A stretch of DNA of 64,000 bases from Bryoerythrophyllum caledonicum (Eukaryota; Streptophyta; Bryopsida; Pottiales; Pottiaceae), in NCBI GenBank assembly GCA_963971425.1, contig OZ020520.1:23516754-23580753 (forward strand), written 5' to 3'. Of the stretch, positions 1-9,554 are shown one piece after another. Below the pieces are notes generated by a model. That model was not told where the DNA came from. It worked only from the letters and a program-made list of their open reading frames with translations, and ran no database searches. Positions within the stretch are counted from its first letter, which is position 1; every line of letters begins with the position of its first letter. A program made the position numbers and the translations under genes.

Positions 1-84
1 AGATTCGTTGGTTATATTCTTTGAAAGTTCATCTTGGTTGTTTTTAATCAATGGAGTAGAGATTCCTCTAAAATGCCTTGGTCC

Positions 85-370
85 TTCAACCCTTGAACGT
101 CTACAAGGCCCCCGTAGGATTGATTTTGGTGCTTTTGCTCTTCTAACTCTTTCCACAATTGTCCATTGTCTCTCACATCCTCTGAATACATTTTGAACTC
201 CTCATTAGCTTTCCAACAAATCTCTCCAATCTTGAATCCATGTTGGCGTTAGCAAACTACAGTGATTTCCGTGAAGTGTGGTTGTGCTAAAATGTACCCA
301 CTGTGTAAATGATGTTCTGGCTAATCTATTATGCTTGTAGATTCTTCCAGGCTCTTATGGTCCACTTAGG
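85..370 (-). mobile_element. Degenerate 290-bp-class TTAA element
   Basis: This stretch is a diverged reverse-oriented relative of the 290-bp class of TTAA-flanked elements (compare 16129-16415 and 52871-53158). Shared landmarks are the purine-rich words around 'GTGATTTCCGTGAAGTG' near 260 and the 'ATTTTGGTGCTTTTGCTC' word near 122-142, which matches the reverse complement of bases near 53106-53128. The TTAA ends are no longer clear, so boundaries are approximate. It holds no credible gene. Confidence 0.45.
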
Positions 371-556
371 CATGTAACCTGTAATATGTAACCATGTAAC
401 ATGTAATCTGTAATATGTAACCATGTAACATGTAATCTATAATATGTCACCATGTCATTTGTAAACATATAATATGTAAATGTGTAATATGTAACCATGT
501 AATATGTAAACATGTTACCATGTAATATGTAACCACGTAACATGTAATATTGTGTC
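366..556. repeat. Minisatellite of ATGTAACATGTAAT-type units
   Basis: An imperfect tandem array is built from words such as 'ATGTAACATGTAATCTGTA' with a period of about 28-29 bases in its first half, decaying to shorter 'AATATGTAACC' units. Frames open through it only because the array lacks stop codons on one strand. No coding function is suggested. Confidence 0.85.
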
Positions 557-1253
557 AATAGTCTTCTCAGTGTTCATTATTGGAGCTTTTGTGGGAGCCC
601 TACTCACCTTCTTGTGACCGTTATTGCATTATTGTAGTTTTTGTTGAAGGCTTTACATTTCTTTCACAGTTGTCTTTGTTGCTCTTATCTCCTTCAATTT
701 AAAGTCTACTTTCCTTCTGTTCCCCACAACCAATCCTTGTTATAAGTAAAATATATTCCATCAACTATTTCCTTTTTCCAATGTTGTAATTGTAAACACA
801 GTTTATGTGAAAACGTCACATTTGCATGTCATGTGACATCAAAAGAATATGGTATTAATATATTAATCGTTTTGCAGGTGATGTGAATAGTACCACACCA
901 TGTGACATTTTCACAAATATTGTGTTTGTAGTACTACAATATTATTGTTCCCTTCAAAATTGATACACTTTGATTGCATTTCTTGCTACATTAGTGGGTG
1001 GATCATGCATGAAAAACTACAAGCTATTATCTTTGACAATGTCGGTCAAAATTTTGACAAAAAATTTCATCCAAAACCATTAAATATTGTGTAATTCTAT
1101 CTTTTGCACAAATAGTCCACCTGCTCTGGGATTCAAAGAAATCAAAGTCTAATTTGGCTATAGTTGTTAGAAGTGGACAATAGGTGGTTGAAAGTATAGT
1201 CAAAAGGGCTCACAAGAATTCTTTTAGAAGTACATAGTGGGCATGTGTAGCCA
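557..1253. other. AT-rich spacer, nothing recognised
   Basis: I see no credible coding frame, RNA gene or bounded repeat here. Short CACATG/CATGTG words recur near 800-910 (around 'CATGTGACATCAAAAG' and 'CATGTGACATTTTCACA') but form no regular array. Confidence 0.5.
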
Positions 1254-1475
1254 TTAAAAGTCAGAAATTGGCCACAATATTCTACATGTATGGTGTCGTA
1301 TTTGAACATATTAAGGTTGAGGTCCTGAAATGATCTCCAAATGAAAGATGTTAATTGAAGAATCTTCAATTCAGAGGTGTAAGTCTTGCTAAACTTTAAT
1401 ACCATTTTTGGTATTTTATAGAGTAAAATATGGGGCTCTATATATACGGTTCCCCATTGACATTTAACGGTTGAC
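1254..1475 (-). mobile_element. Degenerate short-class TTAA element
   Basis: Related to 22909-23129 and 55174-55388. It shares the motifs 'GGCCACAATATTCTACATGT', 'AAAGATGTTAATTGAAGAAT' and 'AGAGGTGTAAGTCTTGCTAA', and the end word 'TATATACGGTTCCCC'. The left flank is TTAA at 1254-1257. The right flank has decayed to TTGA at about 1471-1474. It is non-coding. A 118-codon frame on the minus strand through it is accidental. Confidence 0.6.
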
Positions 1476-1766
1476 AACAGTTTCGTAAGCCTTGACATAA
1501 GGGAGCAAAAACATATAGCTTATTATGACATACCATCCAATTCTCTTCTTGACATAAAATTAATCCATGACTACATTGGCATTATCTATGGCACAAACCA
1601 TACATATTGCATTTCATGGCATAACAGCATATAATCCTCTTGGTCAGACCTCATCTGATAGTCAACAATTGGTTCATAGTCAACAAGGAAGTAATAAACA
1701 AGTTTCAGAACCACTTCACTGTGGAGAATGAACCAGTTGTTGAAAACATTGCGTAGAAAACATGTA

Positions 1767-1988
1767 CTACACTGATTTTGATGTTTAGTGTCATGGGCAG
1801 TAAATGACTTGTAAATGCTGTAAGTTTTTACTTTTGATATAAATTTTTCCTAATAGCACAACAATCTATACTACTCAAAGAGGGGATCATAGTGGACATG
1901 GTCGGTAAAAATATTCATCAAGAGTGAAAACTTATAGCATTTACAAGTCATTTACTGCCCATGACACTAAATATCAAAATCACTGTAG
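1767..1988. mobile_element. MITE of the GACTTGTAAATGCTATAA family, copy 1
   Basis: A 222-bp hairpin-forming element. The left arm starts CTACACTGATTTTGATG. The right arm, read in reverse complement, starts CTACAGTGATTTTGATA. The two then stay nearly identical for about 65 bases, including 'GTCATGGGCAGTAAATGACT'. Related copies are at 23960-24186 and, split by another insertion, about 16020-16525. No target duplication could be identified with confidence. It lies directly left of the long-TIR element that begins at 1999. Confidence 0.75.
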
Positions 1989-2420
1989 CTATGTTGTAAA
2001 GTAAGACATTCAAATTGGCATCTTGGCAATTCCAAGAATGGTGTCCCACACTGCTTCCAGCTTTGACACCCTCCACAAGGCTGAAAATTTCTTATATTAC
2101 CCTAAAATTTTGGGAACAACATCATCTCTATGTTGAAAACATGCATACCAAATTTCAAGCCTAGGGGACTTATAAAACAAAAGATATTAAAGATTGACCA
2201 CCATGGGGTAGTTGTGAGAAAAGTTTCACAGCTGCCAACTTTGACACCCTTTCAAGGATTGAGGGAATTTTTTTTTCCCATGGAATGTTTGGAGTGAAAA
2301 CACCTTTATGTTGATTACATGTGTAGAAATCTTCAAGTCCAAAAAATGCACGAAAAAAATCACATCCCTAATCTACCAACATATGTAGTTGTGAGAAACA
2401 AAGGGAAAAACCATTTTACT

Positions 2421-2993
2421 AAAAGAAGAAGAAGAACGCCGGTCCCCGTAAGGAGGCCGGCGTGAATAAAATGTCCGTTCATTCCACTACTAAGTCCATG
2501 CCCACCGGACATGGGTTAGTAGTATGGAACTACTTCCTCCTTTCGAGGGTAGACACTATGTATCCAGTAACAAGTATCCAAGAGCAAAGGACCAAAGATC
2601 CCAAAAGTCTCTAAAAGAAGGGTCGCGTGTACGGTGAAGTGCAAATGTGGTCTATGGAGGGGGGTACAGGGCGTCGGGAAGGGGTTGGTTGTTTTCAAGT
2701 TTTCGTTTATGCAGAAGTATCGACATAGCGTGTTGAATTGCAATAGTGTTGATATTTGAAAATGTGGTTTTGATTGAAGTGATGGGGATTTTAAATGTTT
2801 CTTCAAGGGTTGTAATTGAGGGAATGAAGGTGGTGGCTCTAGCACCTGCGGTGATGACAATGAGGGGGTCTACTTTCCATCCTAGTGTTTGTATATCGTT
2901 AAGTAGTGGTTGGTATTTATTTGTTTTGTTTGCAATAGTGTCCGGTGAGAATCTATCATTGCAATATGTGAATTCAATGAATTGAATAGTGAG
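2421..2993 (-). mobile_element. 5'-truncated non-LTR retrotransposon (LINE), copy 1
   Basis: A 573-bp insertion in the left arm of copy C, flanked by the 9-bp duplication CATTTTACT (2412-2420 and 2994-3002). Read on the minus strand it encodes the last 110 or so residues of a LINE-type protein, stopping near 2652. Landmarks are FIEFTYCNDRF, LGWKVDPLIVITAGARATTF and the basic tail LLHKRKLENNQPLPD. A 3' untranslated region of about 230 bp follows. It ends in a GC-rich hairpin (CGCCGGCCTCC paired with GGGGACCGGCG) and a TTC-repeat tail instead of poly(A). The same protein tail and 3' end occur at 28411-29374. Truncation at the 5' side and a variable-length target duplication are typical of target-primed reverse transcription. 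The LINE clade is not assigned. Confidence 0.8.
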
Positions 2994-3894
2994 CATTTTA
3001 CTACTTCCAACTTTGACACCTTCCCTAGGGCTGAGAGTTTGTTATTTCAATATGAAATTTTGACACACGGTTCTCTTCATGTTGATAACATGTGGGAAAT
3101 TTTTCAAGGCCAGAAAATGTATTCAAAAGAAGATATTCAAAATCTACTAACATGGGGGTCAGCTGTGAGAAAAGTTTCACAGCTGCCCACTTTGACACCC
3201 TCCCAAGAATTCAAAAATATATATTTGTCCATGAAATTTTGGGTATGAAGTCACCCTCACGTCAAATAAAAGTGTGGAAAATTTCAAATCCAAAAAATCT
3301 ACACAAAAAAAACATATACCAAGTCTACCAACATGTGTTGTTGTGAGAAACAAAGGAGAAAGCTTACCACTACTTCCAACTTCAACACCCTTCATAGGAT
3401 TGAGTTTTTGATGATACATAATGAAATTTTGGCCACAAGATCATCTCTATGTTGGTAACATGTGAGATAGATTTCAAAGCCAAAAGATGTATATTCAAAA
3501 AAATAAATCCATATCTACCAATGTTTGTAACAATGAGAAACTATATTGAAGGGGCATATTGAGAATGTCAAAATATCTTTGACACCTCGTGCTCCTCATT
3601 CATTTTATTCATGTGACTAAGCAACCAAACATAAATGCTTCTCGAAAAGATCAATAAAATCTACATGTAGAAATGAAGAGGTGTTTCATGTAGAAGAATC
3701 CACTTGGTCATAAGGTGTGCATTATGTACGTATGACGAGTTTTCTCCTCCAAATATCTATTGAGCACTATATAAAGGAAATGTTGTGTGTGTTTTGTCAT
3801 GTGATTTGTGATAAATTGAATGTTGAGATGATATTGAGAGCAAAGAATGTCATATTGTGATGCATGAGTGTTAATTTAGATGTAGGGCATATGG

Positions 3895-4260
3895 GTTGAG
3901 TGGACATATTACATATGGGCTGAGTGTTGCTGATTGATTGAGTGGACATATCACATATGGGTTGATTCATTGAGTGGACATATCATTTTTCTGGTTGAGT
4001 GTTGCTGATTGGTTTTGTGGACAAATCACATGTGGAATGAGTATAGCCAAGAGAATTTTCTGGTTTACTCATTTGATGCACATGCCATGGTGATCACTTA
4101 ATGCACATGCCAATGTGAGTATTATGTTGTTGACTGATTTACTTAGTGCACATGCCATGGGCTCATTCCTTTGTGTTCACTGATCCATATAATCCAAATA
4201 CTACAGGTTGAGTGTAATATTGACTATTTGTTGATGAGCGTTTAGTATCGTATCAACATC
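3895..4260. repeat. Degenerate tandem repeat in copy C leader
   Basis: The words 'GAGTGGACATATYACATATG' and 'GAGTGTTGCTGATTG' recur about every 50 bases, then give way to repeated 'TGCACATGCCATGG' units. This segment lies just upstream of the transposase start in copy C. Copies A and B have a pyrimidine-rich leader at the equivalent place. Confidence 0.65.
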
Positions 4261-4868
4261 ATAAAAAATAGTCCAAAATGGCAGATTTAGATGAAATTTG
4301 TACTCGCATTATAGGTTTGAGTGAGGGAGGAAATCCAGGAATTCAAATTGCGGCCACTATCAGAGTTTATGTTCGAACAGCTCAGAGGTTAGTAAAAACG
4401 TTTAAAGAAGATGGAACTTACAAGCGCAAACCTTGCGGTGGAAGTCACGCTAAATTTTTTAGTGAGAGAGGTGTGCATAGTATTGTGCGTTACGCAAAAA
4501 ATCATTGATGCTCCTTGATCTCAGAGATTACTAGTATATGCAGTACTCAAGCATATAGACGTACTATTCAATGGGTATTACATAAAAGCGGTATTTTTAG
4601 TCAAATAGCAGTCAAGAAACCTTTCTTGACACCCCGTCATATGTCTCAGTGGATAGCTTTGGCTCAAAAGTACTTTGGATGGAGTCTAGAAGGAGTGGAA
4701 GCGTATTGTTTGGATAGATGAATCTACTTTTAAGATTGGAAAAAGTTCTCGGCAAATTTGTGTTTGGAGAAGTGCATATGAGCCCTATTTATCAAGGTTG
4801 TATAGTTCCTACTTTTAAAAGTGGACAGACATCTTTGATGATTTGGGGTGCATTTGCTGGAGGACATA

Positions 4869-6535
4869 CAGTGGTCAGCAGAAGTGTTCGGACAGGACGC
4901 TTCCACTTCCAATATGAGCTAGTTTTCTTACGTAACTCACATTCAAGTTGTAAAAATTTAAACATACAATCACATAGTTACAAAAAACATGTAACATAAC
5001 ATTCATAATAAAAAATGTCAATCAAGAAATCAATCAAAAATAAAACACATGATGTGGGTGTCCAATTCTTTATGCAAAAAGTGAAGTGGTTATCTATTTA
5101 CATTGGAAACAAAGCCATGAGCTACAAAATCAAGCTAAAAACTTGAATGTAGAATCATGAGGACTACCTAAAAACTTGAATGTACAATCATAATGACTAC
5201 CATCGTGTATAGCCACCTTTTGCTTGATAAACATCTGCAGCTCTCTCAGGCATAGACATGATCAATTTCCTCACGGTATCAATCTCAATGCTATACCAAA
5301 TTTCTTGCAATTTCTCCCACAAATCCTTCTTGTTAGTGGGTTTCTTCTTTGACATTCTCATACGACGATCTACTTCATTCCAAAGGTGTTCTATAGGATT
5401 CAAGTCAGGAGATTGAGCCGGATGCCAAATTAGTTGAAACTTCTGTGCTAACAACCAATCTGTAACATACTTAGAAGTATGTTTGGGATCGTTGTCGTGC
5501 TGAAAAATAACATTCTCCTCTCCTAAATCATACATGTGTATAGTATTCATGAGCTCCATCTCCAAAATTTCACGATACACAAACTTATCCATGTTTCCTT
5601 CTATAAGACGAAGGTTGCCAATTCCCTCCCAAGTCATACATCCCCAAACCATAATGTTTCCACCTCCAAATTTGATAGTAGGTTGCACATGTTGATCTAA
5701 AAGATGCTCTCCTCTCTTCCTCCAACAATACTGCCTCCCATCTGAGCCAAACAAATTGAATTTTGACTCATCTGAAAAAACCACATAACTCCAGTCCATC
5801 CAACTTGCATGCCTACACTTCTTTGCCCATGCATATCGACGTGCTTTGTGTTTCTTTGACAAGAATGGCTTCTTAGTTTTCACTCGTGCTCTCAATCCTT
5901 GCCTCTGAAGACATCTTCTAATTGTATCATCACTCAAATCCAATCCTTGAGATCGCATTTCTCTACCCACTGCTGCAGCTGTACCATTAGATGGTGCATT
6001 CAACAACCTTACAACCTCACGATCACCACGTTCATCAAGAATTCGAGGTCTCCCTTGTGAAGGAGCATCTCTCAAATGACCTCTCATTGTAAACCTCCGC
6101 ACAATAGCATGGCAAGTGCTTCGAGAGATGCCTAGAACCGCTGAAATTTCGGAGTACGAATTCCCTCTCTCATGCATCTGAAGAACTAACTTACGTTCAG
6201 CAAGAGTCCTTCTAGGAGCCATAGCTAATCAAGAGCAATCTTATTCAATCACAATGTGTCTTGAAATGCAAGAGGTCTCCATAAATACATGTCGATTCTC
6301 AAGATTTTTCAGATGCACAACTTGTGTGCATAATGAATTGGACACCCATGATTGACACATCATGAACTGCAGCCCATGCAAGTGGCTCAATGTGAATGAT
6401 GGTACTCTTTCTAGTTTACAAGTGGCTCTTTAGTTATAATTAGCTGAAAAAATCAGCACCTACCTACCAAACTCGACAAGTGTTACTATTAAATTGAGAT
6501 TGTAATTACTGTCCGAACACTTCTGCTGACCACTG
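4869..6535 (-). mobile_element. Complete 1.67-kb Tc1-like transposon (copy D), nested in copy C
   Basis: The ends are perfect 27-bp inverted repeats starting CAGTGGTCAGCAGAAGTG. They are flanked by TA at 4867-4868 and 6536-6537. Removing the element and one TA rejoins the host as GGACATAAGTCAC, matching copy A at GGACAAAAGTCAG (near 14910). An inner inverted repeat with the core GGGTGTCCAATTC lies at about 5051-5076 and 6325-6362, so each end may hold two transposase binding sites. The single gene is intact (5197-6222). Perfect ends and an open gene suggest a fairly recent insertion. Confidence 0.95.
5197..6222 (-). CDS. Tc1/mariner-superfamily transposase, intact DD34E
   Basis: A 341-residue protein, the usual length for Tc1-type transposases. 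An N-terminal paired-like DNA-binding region covers about residues 1-110: a helix-turn-helix around GNSYSEISAVLGISRST, then a GRPR linker motif at 57-60, then a second helical part. The catalytic domain has D151 in FSDESKF, D243 in QHDNDPKHT and E278 in SPDLNPIEHLW. With 34 residues between the last two, it is a DD34E enzyme. GGGNIMVWGCM near residues 186-196 is also typical. No stop or frameshift is visible, so it may be functional. It would bind the terminal repeats of its own element and move it by cut and paste into TA. A mutated relative lies at 47342-48380. The long-TIR family (copies A, B, C) encodes a clearly different transposase. Confidence 0.95.
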   Translation of the reverse strand: MAPRRTLAERKLVLQMHERGNSYSEISAVLGISRSTCHAIVRRFTMRGHLRDAPSQGRPRILDERGDREVVRLLNAPSNGTAAAVGREMRSQGLDLSDDTIRRCLQRQGLRARVKTKKPFLSKKHKARRYAWAKKCRHASWMDWSYVVFSDESKFNLFGSDGRQYCWRKRGEHLLDQHVQPTIKFGGGNIMVWGCMTWEGIGNLRLIEGNMDKFVYREILEMELMNTIHMYDLGEENVIFQHDNDPKHTSKYVTDWLLAQKFQLIWHPAQSPDLNPIEHLWNEVDRRMRMSKKKPTNKKDLWEKLQEIWYSIEIDTVRKLIMSMPERAADVYQAKGGYTRW

Positions 6536-7529
6536 TAAGTCACAACTTGTCTTCATGCCAAAAAGTCGACGTTCTGCTAAGGATTTTGTGGAAGTGGTCT
6601 ACAATGGCAAATTGATTCATTTCTTGGATAGTGTTCCAGAATGAGTGCTTATGGAAGATGGCGCATCTGTCCATTGTAGCAAAACATGTGAAGAATGGAG
6701 ACAAACCCACCAACTCGAAAAGCTCAATTGGCCTGCAAACTTCTCCAATCTTAATCTAATCGAGAATGTCTAGAAGATGCTAAAAGATGTTGTGTGCAAC
6801 ATGGCAAGGAATGCCCTAGAAACTTAGAAGTGTTGAAGGTAGTTGTTGAAAGAGAGTGGAATTTGGTCATTGGTACAAAGCTCCTTCAACTATGTCATTC
6901 TATGCCCTCAAGGTTACAAGCAGTGATTGACGCTAAAGGAGGACATACACGTTGGTAGATATGGAATAATTTTTTTTTGTACATACATTTTTTGGCTTTG
7001 AAATCTACCTCACATGTTACCAACAGAGAGATGATCTTGTGGCCAAAATTTCATTATGTATCAACAAAAACTCAATCCTAGGAAGGGTATTGAAGTTGGA
7101 AGTAGTGGTAAGCTTTCCCCCTTATTTCTCACAACAACACATGTTGGTAAACTTGGTATATGTTTTTTTTTTGTAGATCTTTTAGATTTGAAATTTTCCA
7201 CACTTGTATTTGATGTGAGGGTGACTTCATACCCAAAACTTCATGGGCAAATAATTTTTTTGAATTCTTGGGAGGGTGTCAAAGTGGGCAATTGAGAAAC
7301 TTTTCTCACAGCTACCCCATGGTGGTTAATCTTTAATATCTTTCGTTTTATAAGTCCCCTTGACTTGAAATTTGGTATGTTTGTTTTCAACATAGACTTG
7401 ATGTTGTCCCCAAAATCTCCGGGTAAAATAACAATTTTTCAGCCCTGTGGAGGGTGTCAAAATTGGCAGCAGTTTGGGACACCATCCTTGGAATTGCCCA
7501 AACGCCAACTTGAATGTCACCCTATTGTA

Positions 7530-7960
7530 CATGTCTTTACATTTGAGGAGTTGTTGCTAAGGAATGTATGATTGGGCTACATTTCCACTCCAAAGTGAAA
7601 GTTGATTGTGGTTGTAGGCATGGTGGAGACAATCATGGACCTCGCTAGTTATGTTTTAATGTCTTGAAAGCACCAACTTTCCTAAATCTACTTTGGAAGC
7701 TTGGAATGGAGCTACCAAATTAGAGACCCAAAACCACCAATTGAAGTAAACCAGTGGCATGCCTGACTTTGCAAAGAAGTAGATGGTGATTTAGGGTTTC
7801 ACCTTGAAGGGATGTTAGTACCAAGTTGTGAATATGGGAGAACCTATATGTAGATATTGGGGCTAGGTGTACTTTTCACTTTGAAAAATGGTATCAATTT
7901 GAATATAGAGAATAGAACTGTGAACAAATGCACATTCCTAAGAATCTTTATATTAGTGAG

Positions 7961-8004
<44 letters not shown>

Positions 8005-8990
8005 TTGCCAAAATATGGCCATGTCCATCAAGTTATTAGTGTAAAAACTTTTAACCTTTAATATGTTTGGTATCTTTTCTAATGAAAAGAGAATTTGCGG
8101 ATCAAAAGAGTTTTTGAATTTTGATGTTAGTCAAGAGATTCTTAGTAGATGAAAGATGGTGCTTCCAAGGTGGCATGATTTCTTAAAAAAATTTATGGTA
8201 TTGACATTGTAATATTTGATGTTTCCAAGGTAAAATTTGCAACATTTAGTTATTGGTTAGAAATGAGTGAATTTGAATATTACTCAAACATCTTAAAATT
8301 TTAATCACTTATGAGTATGTTTCCTTTTGCCAAGCTCTAATTTTGGCTTTAGATAAGTGCTAATAGTTGAGTCAACCATTGTAGCAACAAGGTTAATTGT
8401 TTAGAACAATGGATAGTTATGAAGACATGATTCATGACTCTATAGAAAACTCTAGAGTAATTGAGTTGGTGGTGTCTATATTAATCATAATTAAACAAAC
8501 AATATTGTTGGTTTTAGAAAAAGCGCCAAAATAGTTGGATGGAGAAAGAGGGATTGTCAAAGATATGGATAGGCTGTAGAGATATAGCCTATGACTTTAG
8601 AAAAACATCCAATTGAGTGGGTGGCAGTAGAGACAAAATTGTTGGCTTTCAAAAAGATGTTGAAGTATTTAAGAGAAAATAGACACATTATGAGAGGCAA
8701 GGTTAAAGATAGTGGATGGCGACAAAGATATGATTAATGTCTTTGGAAAACACCAAAGTAATTAGGTGGTGATAGAGATATAAATATTGGCTTCAGGAAA
8801 AAGACTAGAATATTTGGATGGAGATAGAGAGATTGTTGTAGATTTGGTTTGTCATAGATATATAGTTTATAACTCTAGAAAAACATTCAAATAAGTGGGT
8901 GGCAGTAGAGTTGATGGTTTTAAAAATGTTGTCCAAGTATTTGGGCGGCATTAGACACATTATAGGAGACAAGGCCCGAGAAACCAAAAT
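7530..8990 (+). repeat. Dispersed repeat, inverted relative of 25745-26400
   Basis: Starting directly after copy C, words such as 'GTATGATTGGGCTACATTTC' and 'GAGAGGCAAGGTTAAAGATA' match the reverse complement of 25745-26400. Internally a unit of about 280 bases recurs ('GAGTGGGTGGCAGTAGAG' near 8616 and the related 'AAGTGGGTGGCAGTAGAG' near 8893). No coding capacity is recognised. Boundaries are approximate. Confidence 0.55.
7962..8002. repeat. (TA)n microsatellite
   Basis: An uninterrupted TA dinucleotide run of about 41 bases. Confidence 0.98.
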
Positions 8991-9554
8991 GTGGTCTTAG
9001 GATGCACAAAATTTCAACTAGCACAAATTTTGTAACGAACTAAATCCTCAACATGGAAGTTCATATTTATTCATACATTGCATGCAACTTGGAAATAATT
9101 GATCATGGTTTGGAATTGCATAATTTTTTTGATACCTAAAGATAAATTGCCAAAAATAAACAAAACTTGCAAGTACAATGAATACCTACAAATACGACAC
9201 CACATACTATTTGATATTTCTTACTCATGAGAAGTGATTTTGGGCTAATAGATGTGATTGAAATTTGTCTCTAAGAGACACTTCACTGTTATGTGATTGT
9301 TAATCATTCTTATAAAATACAATTTATGTTTTACTTTATATAAGGTTTGAAACATTTTTTGTAAACAATCAAATAGGAAGGAGTTGAAATATTGTCATAA
9401 ATCATGATAAATGCCTACTTCCATGTTTTTTGTCATATATAGCTCTCAGCATGGTGTGCATCTAAACCAAATCCAGATTCTTAACCTTGAAAAGACATTT
9501 TGTACTTGCAGAGTTTGTTTGAGGTTTGAATAGGTTTAAATAGGCTTCAAAGAT
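8991..9554. other. AT-rich spacer, nothing recognised
   Basis: No coding frame, RNA gene or bounded repeat is apparent. Confidence 0.5.

Larger units (their letters stand above)
4278..6958 (+). pseudogene. Tc1/mariner-type transposase, copy C (disrupted)
   Basis: The frame begins MADLDEICTRIIGLSEGG, a helix-turn-helix start nearly identical to copies A and B. It is broken by stop codons and frameshifts (first stop at 4506-4508) and split by the 1.67-kb insertion at 4869-6535. It resumes at 6538 and ends at a TAG at 6956-6958 after the family's C-terminal GGHTRW. The first catalytic acidic residue is present (WIDESTF, GAT at 4717-4719). The second is in MEDGASVH and the glutamate is in a decayed LNLIENV. 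A 2-base insertion at GTTGTGTGCAAC shifts the frame in the last third. The product would have cut and joined transposon ends in the nucleus, but this copy cannot encode it. Confidence 0.85.
1999..7527 (+). mobile_element. Long-TIR Tc1/mariner element, copy C (with two nested insertions)
   Basis: The right end reads GAATGTCACCCTATTG followed by TA (7528-7529). The left end is decayed but retains GACATTCAAATTGGC just inside TA at 1997-1998. The inverted arms contain tandem units of about 180 bp that begin 'CAACTTTGACACCCTCC'. The left arm has five units (near 2062, 2238, 3008, 3186 and 3378) and the right arm three (near 7086, 7276 and 7447). Between them lies a disrupted plus-strand DDE transposase. 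The copy was invaded by a LINE fragment (2421-2993) and by a different Tc1-like element (4869-6535). Net of insertions it is about 3.28 kb, against 2.78 kb for copy A. The extra length is mostly the two extra left-arm units. Confidence 0.85.

Noticed and set aside
355-558. Tyrosine/threonine-rich 67-codon frame
   Set aside because: It is a product of the ATGTAA minisatellite.
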